Assembly (NCBI GenBank): GCA_039090855.1
Contig: CM077022.1
Coordinates: forward strand, 72,688,971-72,752,970
Source: Macrothele yani
Lineage: Eukaryota > Arthropoda > Arachnida > Araneae > Macrothelidae
Direction of reading: 5' to 3'
DNA length: 64,000 nt
Part shown: one piece after another, positions 10,391 through 21,265 of the stretch
How positions within the stretch are numbered: the stretch's first letter is position 1
Layout of the letters: every line of letters starts with the position of its first letter
Program-made: the position numbers and the translations under genes
The notes under the pieces: generated by a model
The model's input: the letters and a program-made list of their open reading frames with translations, nothing else
The model's database searches: none
What the model was told of the DNA's origin: nothing

Positions 10391-11952
10391 TACGCTTTCC
10401 AACATACCAGAAATTATTACTCAAGTTATGGGGATAATGGCTGTGGAATAAATCTCGCTCCTGTAACCTGACCTTTGACCCCATTTCGATTATATTTAAC
10501 ACAATTGGTTCAGTATACCTCCGCAACAACTTACTAAAGTTTTGTCGCAATAGAAGCATTTTTACTCAAGTTATGAAGATGATGGCTGTGGAATATATTT
10601 CGCTCCTGTGCCCTTACCTTGACCCCATTTCGATTATATTAAACAGAATTTGTTCAGTACGCCTTCGGAGCAACATGTTAAAGTTTTGTCGAAATCGAAG
10701 CATTTTTAGTCAAGTTATGAGGATAATAGCTGTGGAATAAATTTCGCTTCTATGCCCTTACCTTTGACCCCATTTCGATGATATTAAACAGAATTGTTTC
10801 AGTATGCTTCCGGAACAACATGATGAAGTTTTGTCGCAAAAGAAGCATTTTTAATCAAGTTATGAGGATAATGGCTGTGGCATAAATCTTGCTCCTGTGC
10901 CATGACCTTTGACCCCATTTCGATTATATTAAACAGAATTTGTTCAGTATGCCTTCGGAGCAATATGTTAAAGTTTTGTCGAAATCGAAGCATTTTTAGT
11001 CAAGTTATGAGGATAATAGCTGTGGAATAAATTTCGCTCCTGTGCCCAGACCCATTTCGATGATAGTAAACAGAATTGGTTCAGTATGCCTCCGGAGCAA
11101 TATGTTAAAGTTTTGTCGAAATCGAAGCATTTTTAGTCAAGTTATGAGGATAATAGCTGTGGAATAAATTTCGCTTCTATGCCCTTACCTTTGACCCCAT
11201 TTCGATGATATTAAACAGAATTGGTTCAGTATGCTTCCGGAACAACATGATGAAGTTTTGTCGCAAAAGAAGCATTTTTAATCAAGTTATGAGGATAATG
11301 GCTGTGGCATAAATCTTGCTCCTGTGCCATGACCTTTGACCCCATTTCGATTATATTAAACAGAATTTGTTCAGTATGCCTTCGGAGCAATATGTTAAAG
11401 TTTTGTCGAAATCGAAGCATTTTTAGTCAAGTTATGAGGATAATAGCTGTGGAATAAATTTCGCTCCTGTGCCCTGACCCATTTCGATGATAGTAAACAG
11501 AATTGGTTCAGTATGCCTCCGGAGCAATATGTTAAAGTTTTGTCGAAATCGAAGCATTTTTAGTCAAGTTATGAGGATAATTGCTGTGGAATAAATTTCG
11601 CTCCTGTGCCCTGACATTTGACCCCATTTCGATGATATTCAATAGAACCGGTTCAGCATACCTCCGGAACAACATACTACAGTATTGTCGCAATTGAAGC
11701 ATACGTACCGAGGTTCGTCAGCCTCGTTTACGTACGTTATGACGCATAAGGGCGATGGAATGGATCCCGCTCCTATGTCCTGACCTTTGACCGCATTTCG
11801 CCCATTTCAATAGGGTTCGTTCGCAGGTTGTCCCCTACCACATACTAAAATTTTATCGAAATCGAACCATGTTTACACGAGTTATCGTACGGACAGACAG
11901 ACGGACAAAGATGGAGCATATACGCTTCTTCAACCTACGGTTGGAAAGCGTA
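10391..11952. mobile_element. tandem-repeat array bounded by short inverted repeats
   Basis: The left edge is TACGCTTTCCAAC, and the inverse GTTGGAAAGCGTA ends at 11952. Between them about ten head-to-tail units of 137-145 bp run from about 10410 to 11700, then decay toward a GACAGACAGACGGAC stretch. This looks like a non-autonomous DNA element that has internally amplified a satellite. Short repeated frames inside (10799-10993 and 11226-11420, identical, minus strand) are by-products of the repeat. Confidence 0.65.
10410..11700. repeat. about 143-bp tandem repeat with 427-bp higher-order unit
   Basis: Using GAAGCATTTT as anchor, units start at 10553, 10697, 10842, 10987, 11124, 11269, 11414, 11551 and 11696. 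Spacings are 144, 145, 145, 137, 145, 145, 137 and 145, so a 145+145+137 trimer of 427 bp is duplicated at 10697-11123 and 11124-11550. Most units contain TGACCTTTGACCCC or a variant. Confidence 0.93.
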
Positions 11953-12090
11953 AAAAAGGTCTTCCCAAGTTTCTTCCACAACTGTCTGTCTTGATCCTGT
12001 CTCCCCCATGTTACTCCGGCAGGCTTTCGAATTTTCTGGTCTTCCGGTGATTCTTAGCACCCTCTGGCTTCATGTCGCACTGGCAGCTGC
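11953..12090 (-). repeat. RTE-like LINE 3' end, proximal piece
   Basis: It resembles 27600-27680 (the LINE C-terminal codons read on the minus strand) and continues the fragment at 10108-10135. Confidence 0.6.
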
Positions 12091-12479
12091 CTTGGTCATT
12101 AGGTACATTCAAGCTGCTGGTGACTGAGGGCCAAGTTTGAAGTTGTGGAATCATTTTTGGCATAACTCACCACGCTAGCCAAGCGGGTTGGTGAGTGTGG
12201 AAAAGCATTTCCTCTAATCTCAGTGGTATAGTTATACCGCTATGTGGCGGTCTTCAGAGCCCATTTAGTGAGAACAGGATGCATCACGAGAAGGCGTGGT
12301 TGACATTTGTCAAGGAGAGGCTATTATATGTTTGCGCATCCCCTGACCTTGCATATATCTGGTTCTAAATATCCGACTGAATTTTTTTTTCTTCCTTTCG
12401 ATTCCATTTATAAGGAAGACTAGACTATTTTGGGCACAGTTTCTTTTTCAAGTAATATATATAATTTCCACAATAGGAA
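12091..12479. other. no gene seen
   Basis: Mixed-composition DNA. It may belong to the DDE element that follows, but nothing shows it. Confidence 0.5.
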
Positions 12480-13315
12480 TTGGTGTCACGCTTGTCGGTA
12501 AGAAAACGTCAAACAGGACGCTATCACTGACTGGGGAGAAGACAACTGAAGCTGTTGTGCAATCCGTTGCATCGACTACCCACTCTTATACCATTCAGGT
12601 GCTTATGTCCATGTCAGGACGCCTTGCAAAGAAACTACATCTGCTTTCAGGAAGCGGGTGGTAAGTTTGGCAAACGTGTTTCCGAAACAGAACGACGTAA
12701 CCAACCTCCAAATATAGAATGCGACTGCAGCACCAGTGGAAAGATGTCCACAGCTCTCGTTCTGTCCTGGATGCGTAAGGTACTGGAACCAGAGCTAACA
12801 GGACCTTCCATTCTCTTACTGGATTCGTGGTCTGGTCAAACCGACACTAGTTTGCCAGCCAAAGCCTTCGGTGACAGTGAAGTCAATTTGCACACAAAAA
12901 TCATACCACCGAAAGCCACCAAATATTGCCAGCCCCTTGATGTGTATTTCTTTCGACAATACAAACTGTTTGCATGACGCATGGAAGAGTACATACGTTC
13001 TGATGAGGTGCATGGCGTCAACCTGCATGACAGAATCTTCATTTTGAAGTTGCATTCATTTATATACAAACAGCTGTGTGCACCACAGTACCATATATAC
13101 ACCAAATTCCAAGATTCACTAGGCGTCTGGATACTTGCCACACGAAACGTCTTTTCCGTTCCGTAATGTGTTGGACATCAATTTTGCTGTGCGTGACATG
13201 TGCAACGAACGCTCCTGACTGTGATTCCAGTGCCGTCATTATCTGCTCGTGGTGCGAGATTCACCTTTGTTTGCAGCACTGTCTTCTCTCAACACATTAC
13301 CATGACGTGAAGTGA
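12480..13315 (+). pseudogene. DDE-superfamily transposase relic (pogo/Tigger-like?)
   Basis: In order it reads TLVGKKTSNRT, LTGEKTTEAVVQSV, HSYTIQ, LVLSWMRKVL, then LLLDSWSGQTD with a candidate catalytic Asp and KYCQPLDVYFFRQYK with a second acidic site. LHDRIFILKLHSFIYKQL follows, and a Cys/His tail (SSAVIICSWCEIHLCLQHC, then HYHDVK and stop). From memory this matches a DDE_1-type transposase widespread in arthropods, with a C-terminal zinc-binding tail. One in-frame TGA at 12975 and a later frame change break it. No terminal repeats were found. Confidence 0.7.
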
Positions 13316-14014
13316 GGTATTTATACGACATTTGCAACTTAATGGTGTTGTACGTGGTCTCTCTCGACATTTAGGTGCCTCATATTTAACAGGTAAATGT
13401 TGTTTGACACTTCATGGCTGCATACATTACAGGCGGGCTTCCCACTTTTATAAGCCATGTTCTGGGGGTTGCGGGCGATTGCGAAATCGATGCTTCACAA
13501 ATGTTACTTTGGTATCATGCTTGTCCACCATAGAACGTTCCGTGACGATTGTCGTCGGGAGGTCCGATAGTTTCCCTTGTAAGTGCGAAATGCTGATGAC
13601 TGACCCGGTAAATAAAGCAGAAATTAAAGAAATATTCTTGAACGATGCTGTGTGACATGCAATATCAAATATTTTTCTGGTATGAACAACATTAAGAAAC
13701 CGTTGAATCAGAATTTCTAACAGCAAACTGAAAATAAAACGAAATATTCGAAGTTAAAATACTGAATAAAGCTCTAAAATTGTCAACAAGCAACCACTTT
13801 CGTCAGCGCACATGAAATCGCGGTCAGAGGAATCACCTTTTTTAACAACGCTTCTTACTGGTCGAACGGGAGATGTCACATAAGGGACCGTATATGCGAT
13901 TATCAAGGCGAGTTTTCCAACCGTCCGACATTATACATGACCTTGGCGGACAGTCCATATGTATGTGCAGTTCGTTGAGCTGGAGCAGTATTTCTCAAAG
14001 TGTGATCCGCAGGA
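13316..14014. other. no gene recognised
   Basis: A 107-codon open frame at 13332-13655 (plus) shows no domain I know and is probably fortuitous. The stretch ends in TTTCTCAAAGTGTGATCCGC just before a SINE; the inverse of that motif recurs near 18000-18030, which may mark another repeat family. Confidence 0.45.
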
Positions 14015-14219
14015 ATTTTTTTTTTTTTTTTTATTGGAGGTTTAACGACTACCGTGAGCAACTCAATCGGATATAAGCAGTCGCCCATCCCTAATTTAGG
14101 GTCACTGGTTCCAGGGAAAGGAGAGAGCCAGTGCCATAAGACAAACACAGATCCTTACGGGATTTGAACCCGGACCCCTTTCGGACGAATGATCAGAGGC
14201 CAAAGCTTAGACACACCTG
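14015..14219 (-). repeat. tRNA-derived SINE, diverged
   Basis: Antisense copy with a T17 tail at 14016-14032. The head is degraded after the B box. Confidence 0.9.
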
Positions 14220-14438
14220 GGAAATTTCAGAAGTAAATTAATGAAAAAAATTTGAGTGCATGCCCGACACGAATATCTGGAGCTATCAGATAGAGCCATT
14301 AAACATCTTCCGTTCCAGATGACTTACAACTGCGATTTTGGATTTCGAATTTAGTTGAAATTAAAAGCAAGAAAAGAAATAAATTAGATGTGGAAGCCAC
14401 TCTACTACTCAAACTATCTGTCCATCCAACCGGATATA

Positions 14439-15658
14439 CACTGAAGAGCAATTGAATAAGAGACAGCTGGCGTTATGCAAATGTGGCGCTGCGGGCGGCC
14501 CTGTAAAAGGAAACGACATGACGTATGCAGCGATCCGACAATATAAGGAGTGATGCGACGGGAATCAGTAAGAGTCGGACGCAGTATGGATAAAACGAAG
14601 AATCTAAACGCATTTGATCGTGGGCAAATTGTCGGGGCCCGACGAATGGGTCACTCCATCTCGGAAGTCGTGCAGGCAATGGAGTTTTCACGAGCCACTG
14701 TGCCACGGGTGCACCGTGAGTACATCGAATCCGGTAAAACCATCCCTGCAAGGGCCAACTGCCGTGGACAACAGCGTGTTGATGAGCGGGGTCATCGTCG
14801 GTTAGCTCACAATGTAACAGCGGATAGACGGGCCACAGTGCAAGAAATCACTCGGCAATTTAACGCTGGTGCACAAAAACGTGTAAGCAGCCACACCATC
14901 TAGAACCATCTTCTTGCTATGGGGTACAGAAGCCATCGTCCCACGAGGGTACCGCTGCTGACCGCACATCACAGGGTGCAAAGATTGGCATGGGCGCGAG
15001 AACATCGCCACTGGTCCCTAGACATGTGGGAAAATGTTGCCTGGACTGATGAGTCGAGATTCACGTTGGTACTTGCGGATGAAAGGATACGAGTACGGCG
15101 CAAACCACATGAAGCGATGAATCCTTCTCACCAGCAGGGTACTCTTCAAGCTGGTGGGGGTGGCATTCTCGTCTGGGGACTGTTTACGTGAACTGAAATG
15201 GGACCCCTGGTACGTGTGACATCGTCCCTCACAGGTCAACGTTACCAGGATATCCTGGACGACCAGTTGCTCCCGTTTGTGCGTCTTCAACATCCCACTG
15301 GGGACCTCATCCTGCAACAAGACAATGCACCGTGCCATCGCTCCCGAATTGTATCCGAATGGTTGGATGAACACTACACCGACGTCACCTCGCTTCCTTG
15401 GTCAGCTAGGTCGCCTGACCTCAATCCCATCGAGCACATCTGGGATGTCATCGAGAGAGGTGTTCGAGGCTCTGACCCCCCTCCATCAAATCTTTGTGAA
15501 CTGTGGGAGCTTGTTCAGAGGTCGTGGATCGGTATGGATTCCCAATGCTTCCGGTGTCTTGTCGAGTCCATGCCGAGACGAATCGCCGCCGTCATCAGGA
15601 CGAAAGGTGGTGCTACACGTTGCTAGACAGGTATCTCTAATTCAATTGCTCTTCAGTG
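14439..15658 (+). mobile_element. Tc1-type DD36E element, nearly intact
   Basis: The left end CACTGAAGAGCAATTGAAT follows a TA; the right end ATTCAATTGCTCTTCAGTG is its exact inverse over at least 19 bp. Length 1220 bp, normal for Tc1 elements. The right-hand TA is mutated. Confidence 0.95.
14586..15626 (+). pseudogene. Tc1-type transposase (DD36E), two nonsense codons only
   Basis: One frame runs from the ATG at 14586 to TAG at 15624, 346 codons. It is interrupted only by TAG at 14901-14903 (Gln expected) and TGA at 15189-15191 (Trp expected), both explicable by C-to-T or G-to-A changes. The first helix-turn-helix covers residues 8-48 (RGQIVGARRMGHSISEV), the second about 66-125. Catalytic residues are Asp155 (WTDESRF), Asp246 (QQDNAPCH) and Glu283 (NPIEHIWD), with 36 residues between the last two. 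The tail is SMPRRIAAV and GGATRC. It is the least damaged transposase wholly inside the window. Confidence 0.93.
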
Positions 15659-15801
15659 TGGATAGGCTTGGTAAAAGATCACAAGCAGCAGCATCCCTCT
15701 CACAGGTGCTATGATTATTATTATTTTATTTTTATTAATTACTGAATCTTTATACGTAGACTTTCAGAAAAGTATTGAAATCAAAAAAGAAAATCAAAGT
15801 A

Positions 15802-17136
15802 CAGGGTGTCCGAGAATTATTGGACACATAACAAAATTATATAAAACAAAACATTAAACAGATAGAAAGAAACTGACTGTACTAACTTCCAATGCAACTA
15901 CACAAGTTAATGAATTTCGATGTCAGAACCCTTGGTTGCTCGTAGTACGTCCAAACGATACTCGATTTCATGCCATGCATTGGCAATAATCTGAGGAGTT
16001 ATGGAATTAATAGCAACTGTGATACGCTGCTTCAGTTCCTGCAAATCAGTAGAATGCGTTTGATAGACACGGTCCTTCACATAACCCCACGTGAAATAAT
16101 CCAATGGAGTTAGATCTGGAGAGCGAGGAGACCACGGAATGGGACCACCACGCCCAATCCATCTGTTGGGGAAATGTTCATTTAGGCACTTACGTGCACA
16201 CGCTGAGCAATGCGGAGGCGCGCCGTCTGTTGGAAAACGACGACGTCATATCTTTTGATCTGGGTATAGCGAAATTTTCTAGCATTTCCAAGTAAATGTC
16301 ACCATTTATGGTTTTTTCGCAGAAGAAGGAAGGGCCAATCACTTCTCTTTTTGATAGGGCGCACCACACATTAACTTTTGGAGAATCACGTTCCAGTTCA
16401 ATAACAGCATGAGGCGGTTCACTGCCCCATATCCTACAGTTGTGACGATTGACAATACCTGATACATGAAACGAGGATTCATCACTAAAATTTACAGTAC
16501 TGAGAAAGTTTTCGTCGTTTTCCACTCGATTCAGCATATCCACAGCGAAATCGTATCGTAGAGTGTGATCATTTACATACTTTTTTTTGCACTATTTGAA
16601 TTTCACAAGCATGAAACTTTAATTTCTTGTGCAAGATATCGTGAACTGTCGATTTCGGAATGCACAGTTCTCTGCTTGCTTTACGAACGGATTTCCTGGG
16701 CTTCGTCGGAAACTTTCATTAACTTCGTCAACCGTCTCACCGCTGATGCTAGGCCTGCCGGCTCCTCCACGATGTTCCATATTGCCAGTTTCTTTAAACT
16801 GTTTCATCCACCGCTTAATGAATTCGTTGACGGAGGATTACAACCATACTCTAAACGGTACCGTCTTTTAACTTTAATGACAGACTTTAATTCCGCAAGC
16901 CATAACACACACATCGTCTTATGTTGTACGGATGACATGACTACGGATTCCGCATTTCTCATACATGCCTCATCAGGCCACACCTAGCGCCATCTATCGG
17001 ATTCTGGGAATAACAATTCTGCAAAACAAAAATATAGAAACCGTGTTAGTAATACGTGACATAGAAAAACAGACAATGCTCAGTTTTTTTTTCGTACATA
17101 ATTTTGTAATATTTCCAATAATTCTCAGACACCCTG
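15802..17136 (-). mobile_element. mariner-superfamily element
   Basis: The left end CAGGGTGTCCGAGAATTATT follows TA; the right end is its inverse with one or two changes. Length 1335 bp. Related termini appear at 58171 and 32056. Confidence 0.9.
15907..16938 (-). pseudogene. mariner-superfamily transposase, degenerate
   Basis: Read downward from the ATG at 16938 it has a helix-turn-helix (KQFKETGN, GAGRPSISGETV, then SFRRSPGNP), Asp 1 in NFSDESSFHVSG with the flanking VNRHNCRIWGSEPPH, then SPKVNVWCALSK and a damaged middle. The end is DYFTWGYVKDRVYQTH (third acidic residue) and LRATKGSDIEIH. This architecture is shared by a transposase family common in arthropods (family knowledge). At least two frameshifts lie between 16190 and 16100 and near 16600. 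Confidence 0.87.
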
Positions 17137-17206
17137 TTTAATTGTCCATATGAGATTTTGCATATGATGTAACTTGAATTGTATGGAGAAATGTTTTGCC
17201 GTGGCT

Positions 17207-17367
17207 CATGGGCGTAAACAAAATTAATTTTGGGGGAGGATGTTGCTACTTTCGGAGAAGGTTTAGGTAATTTTTCATAAATATTACCTGCTATAAATCT
17301 TAATTTTTGACGTTTCGAGGAGGGTTTGAACCCCTTTCCTCCCCTCCCCTGACTACGTACGCCCATG
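17207..17367. repeat. mini-element with 10-bp inverted ends
   Basis: CATGGGCGTA at the left and its inverse at the right enclose 161 bp with G-rich and C-rich segments just inside. No coding content. Called from structure alone. Confidence 0.45.
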
Positions 17368-18041
17368 CTGTGACTACATTGCCAATTATTTAATTAAGCG
17401 AATGATCACTTTTTCGTTATACAACTGACAAAATAAAATCATAACTCACCAAGCTCTTTCTTTCTTTCTGTATCAAATATACAGTATGTACTCTAAAAAT
17501 TACTTTGTTTTAGATAGGGTTGGCAACCGACCGGTATTTTAAGCACCTGGTCGGAATTTTTGGCAATTTTGTGCCCAAGGCCGGTGCAAACTGCTTACCG
17601 GCCCTAATTGGGGACGGTATTATTTTCAAGCAAAAAAAAAAAAAAAAAGAGCTGAAAAAAGCTTAAAATTTACCAAAAGAAGCTAAATTTAACTAAAAAT
17701 TACATTTCAAGGGAGGAGTGGGGTAAATCGAGCCGGAACTCATATCTATAACCCGCCTATAAGCCACATAATTCAGGGGTTGCTTTGGTTTTGTGCCTTT
17801 CCTTGGAGCGGAGGGGGGGGGAGGAATCTTCACTCACTAGCCGATGAGGGTGGCCGGTAGGTCCAATGTTACTAACCAGGGTTGGCATCTTTAATTTCAG
17901 ACAATATATTTTTCACTTTCAAATTTCTCCCTGGGAAGTTCCCCAGACTTTCCCTTCCCCCGCTTGGTGGTCCGCGATAAGTAAAGAAATGCTTTAAGTG
18001 ATCCATGAGTGACCAAAGTTTGAGAAATACTGAGCTAGAGC
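17368..18041. other. no gene seen
   Basis: AT-rich with an A run near 17630, a G run at 17812 and a CCGG-rich patch at 17520-17620. No similarity recognised. Confidence 0.5.
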
Positions 18042-18270
18042 ATGGCGGCCGACAAGGTGCATATTCGCCACGTTCCGTTTTTCGTGCATTATCTCGAGAA
18101 AACCGTTGCAGAAGCTAGACTGTGGATTATTCGGCACACGGCGAAAAAGCTGTAAGTATTAATACAAGCTCGTGTTGTGAGTGGCTTGTAAAGTACTGAA
18201 GAGGTGATTGCAGCGTGAAGGACAAGCAGCGTAGCGGACGGCCGAAAGAAATGCAGAGTACAGACGTACT
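18042..18270 (+). pseudogene. mariner transposase N-terminal fragment
   Basis: The ATG opens MAADKVHIRHV and the end reads VKDKQRSGRPKEMQ, both signatures of the DNA-binding half of mariner transposases of the kind fused in SETMAR (family knowledge). The middle is broken and the catalytic half is absent. Confidence 0.65.
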
Positions 18271-18425
18271 TCGATGATGATCAAATGCGACCTGCTTGTG
18301 TTAGTACATCTGTTAGATTATAAAACGATAGAAATTTATGAATGGATTTAAATACGTCTCTTCTAGTATTTTATGAGTCGATGCATCTCTCACATACAAC
18401 TTTGCTGTATTTTTCTTTTTTTCAG

Positions 18426-18536
18426 GACTGCTTTCCAGCAAGATTCAAAGCTTTCCATGTAGTTAACGAACCTTTCTACATTAGTATATTGTTCAACATT
18501 GTGAAACGATTCCTCTCGGAAAAAATTAAGAATCGA
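18426..18536 (+). CDS. CRAL-TRIO domain protein, penultimate coding exon found
   Basis: Internal exon of a lipid-binding transfer protein of the alpha-tocopherol-transfer-protein/clavesin group, which carries small hydrophobic ligands or phosphoinositides in the cytosol. An acceptor (pyrimidine tract then CAG at 18423-18425) precedes 37 codons beginning DCFPARFKAF, and a strong donor GTAAGT follows at 18537. Key matches to the late CRAL-TRIO fold are FPARFKAFHVVNEP and the FLSEKIKNR helix. It is phase 0 at both ends and joins exactly to the exon at 27189, continuing KNR-IFFHGSN as the family does. Upstream exons were not found. No frameshift or stop, so it is probably live. Confidence 0.9.
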
Positions 18537-18936
18537 GTAAGTATTGTAAAACTTAATTCTTACTTCAAAACTGTTGTGATGACGATGTACATACTTTGGC
18601 TGTTTAGCCGCCCATACATAAATACAATGAAGAATATATTGTGCAAATTTGGAACCTAAAAAGGAAACAAACCGCTTAATTTGAGACCTGAATAATAAAA
18701 CAGCCTCTCTAATTCACCTCTGTGCTACAGTTGAGTTTCGTTAGAGAAAAAAGCCAGTACTCAGAACGGTTGCTTTTGACATAAAGCATGGGTACAATAA
18801 ATACTATGTCAAGCTTCTGATGGTATCTCATGAAACAGAAAACAAGTAAAGAATCACACGGAATTCAGAGTTTTAGAAACCACTGGCCCTGAATTAGTGA
18901 CGGAGTAGCTCGTGGTGGTGGATCCACCTAAAATCT

Positions 18937-19167
18937 TTTTTTTTTTTTTTTTTTTTTTTGATTGGAGGTTTAACGACCACCGTGAGCAACTCAATGGGCT
19001 ATAAGCAGTCGCCCGTCCCTAATTTAGGGTCACTGGTTCCAGGGAAGGGAGAGAGCCAGTGCCGTAAGACAAACACAACATCCATGCCTCACCGGGATTC
19101 GAACCCGGACCCTTTACGGACGAATGATCAGAGGCCAGCGCCTTAGACCACTGCGCCACCGGGGCTG
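18937..19167 (-). repeat. tRNA-derived SINE, young
   Basis: Antisense, with a T-rich tail of about 23 nt at 18937-18959 and a full tRNA-like head. Perfect 10-bp target duplication CCTAAAATCT at 18927-18936 and 19168-19177. Inserted in the left arm of the MITE. Confidence 0.96.
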
Positions 19168-19571
19168 CCTAAAATCTTTGCCTTGTATTTCCAATGGCCA
19201 AACTTCTGTAGCCATTTTCTTCACAACTAATGCGATCCCAAGAATGAAAATCTGAATATCGATGAAAATTACTTCATATTATAGCCTAGTATACATAATG
19301 TTTTCTAAAATTTAACCATAATTAAGCAATCCAACATTTGTTTGTCTAGTGACGTCATCAATGTACAGGTCGTGCCATCGATTTTCTGGTCTCAACACCA
19401 CCAAAGGAAAAGTTATTGATTTTTAATATAATTATGGCTAAGATTTGGAAAATATTAAGTATACCAGGCTATAATATGAAGTTGTTTTTACCGATTTCAA
19501 ATTTTCATCCTTGGGAATACATTAATAATGAAGAAAATGGCTACAGAAGTTTGCCCATTGGAAACACAAGG

Positions 19572-19764
19572 CGCCGCAGTGGTCTAAGCGGTAGCTTATG
19601 ACCATTCGTCCGGAAGGGGTCCGGGTTCGAATCCCGGTGAGGCATGGACGTTGTGTTTGTTTATGGCACTGGCTGTCTTCCTTCCTCGGAACCAGTGACC
19701 CTAAATTAGGGACGGGCGACTGTCTATAGCCCATTGAGTTGCTCACGGTGGTCGTAAAAAAAAA
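19572..19764 (+). repeat. tRNA-derived SINE, head slightly truncated
   Basis: Sense to the host gene, the only such copy in this intron. The head begins at the A box. Target duplication CACAAGG at 19565-19571 and 19766-19772. Inserted in the right arm of the MITE. Confidence 0.92.
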
Positions 19765-19880
19765 TCACAAGGCAGTGATTTTGGGTGGATCCAACTTAAA
19801 TCCTTTATGTGCAAATTATTTAAAAGCACGATAAGATACCATGTTCAGTTCTAGTGCTTCGTTTAGTTCCTCTCGAACAG

Positions 19881-20050
19881 ATTGGGGGGGGGATTTAACG
19901 ACCACAACGAACAACTCTGGAGACTGTAAGCGGGCGCCCGTCTTTAATTGCACTGGCTCTAGAGAAGGGACAGAGCCAGCGACATTAGACAGGCACACCA
20001 CACATGCCCATCTCGGACGAATGATTAGAAGTCAAAATCTCAGATCACCC
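19881..20050 (-). repeat. tRNA-derived SINE, old
   Basis: Antisense and clearly diverged. The tail is replaced by a G9 run. ATTTAACGACCAC, CACTGGCTCTAGAGAAGG and GACGAATGATTAGAAGTC remain recognisable. Confidence 0.75.
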
Positions 20051-21010
20051 GATCATTGCGTCGGCTTTCTCGAATGAATGATGTCGTAGAGGATTTAGGA
20101 ATGTCTCATCTCAGGTTTCAAATAGCCCTTAGGAGTAGGAAGCTAAAGTAGAAGACAAGGAAGTGGTGAAGATAAAGTCAAACGGAGGCGGGGAGTAGAA
20201 ACAGATGACTATTTGTAACGGGGGTTCCAATACCCCAGAACCGCCATTACTGAGCTCTCCGAGGCACGGTGGATATTTAGTGGTTAGGCAGTCGAGCTAG
20301 AATTGAACCCCCAACCGTCCAGTAGGGGCCGGCCGACTGACTCGAACAAGGCCTGTCATTATTAACCAGTTGCGTTCACGCGTTTTTCACTCTCAATGTA
20401 AAATCTCAAGTTCTATTCTACCAACTTTAATGTACAAACAGGTTTTTTTAAATTGAATTTCCAATAAAAAACAATAAATATTCTCCAGAACTGAATTTCG
20501 AATCCTACCTACCTTTACTCAATATTAAAACTAATAGTGCGTACATTTTCATGTCTTAATGTTTCCCTTAGTAATATTTACTGTCAATTCCCTTTCAACA
20601 ATAGTCGCATTTCTTGTATCATAAATATAAAAACATATTATATATTATTTGATGTTTTCAGAGATTTGCTTCAAATTTGATGAAATTACATCTTTACTAT
20701 TTTTAAACTGAAAAATATGTTTCTATTATCATATGAGCACACATTGTTTCAATTGCTTAATAATATCAATGCGTTCTGTAACTAGCTTTCTTTTTCTCCG
20801 TGTAAAAATTACGTTTATTGCACAGATGTACACGTAGCTTTACAACTCCTGATATCACGTCAAGATTTTGTGTCATCATCTGTAGTTATTTCAACGAAGT
20901 TGGTAAATGCATCCGTGATAGAGACAACGATTTTACAATAATTTCCAAATTCAGCCCATAGATGGCGCGGTGCTTAGTCACACGAGCACTTAACCTTGAA
21001 TTATTCTTCG
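20051..21010. other. intron sequence, nothing recognised
   Basis: AT-rich intronic DNA of the CRAL-TRIO gene. The GC-richer patch at 20200-20350 may be another repeat. Confidence 0.5.
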
Positions 21011-21237
21011 TTTTTTTTTTGTTTTTTTTTATTGGAGGTTTAACGACCACCATGAGCAACTCAATGGGCTATAAGCAGTCTCCCGTCCCTAATTTAGGGT
21101 CACTGGTTCCAGGGAAGGGAGAGAGCCAGTGCCGTAAGACAAACACAACATCCATGCCTCACCGGGATTCGAACCCGGACCCCTTACGGACGAATAATCA
21201 GAGGCCATCGCTTAGACCACTGCGCCACCGGGGCGGC
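21011..21237 (-). repeat. tRNA-derived SINE, young
   Basis: Antisense and full length, with only a few changes from the reference. The A tail (read as T) is interrupted by a single G. Confidence 0.95.
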
Positions 21238-21265
21238 CTTCCAGTTTCTCAACAGATCAGTCTCG

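Larger units (their letters stand above)
18917..19795. mobile_element. foldback MITE copy 2 with two nested SINEs
   Basis: Same family as 7729-8166: the arms share TCCAATGG, AAACTTCTGTA and ATTTTCTTCACAA in inverted order. Outer ends are GGTGGATCCACC at the left and its near inverse at the right, with TTAA at 19796-19799. The left TTAA is lost. SINEs sit near each end (18937-19167 and 19572-19764). Confidence 0.8.

Noticed and set aside
10799..11420. Two identical 64-residue minus-strand frames
   Set aside because: They are the same position of the 427-bp tandem repeat; no codon structure or similarity supports a gene.
10390..11900. CRISPR-like regular array
   Set aside because: Units are contiguous with no unique spacers, and the context is eukaryotic.
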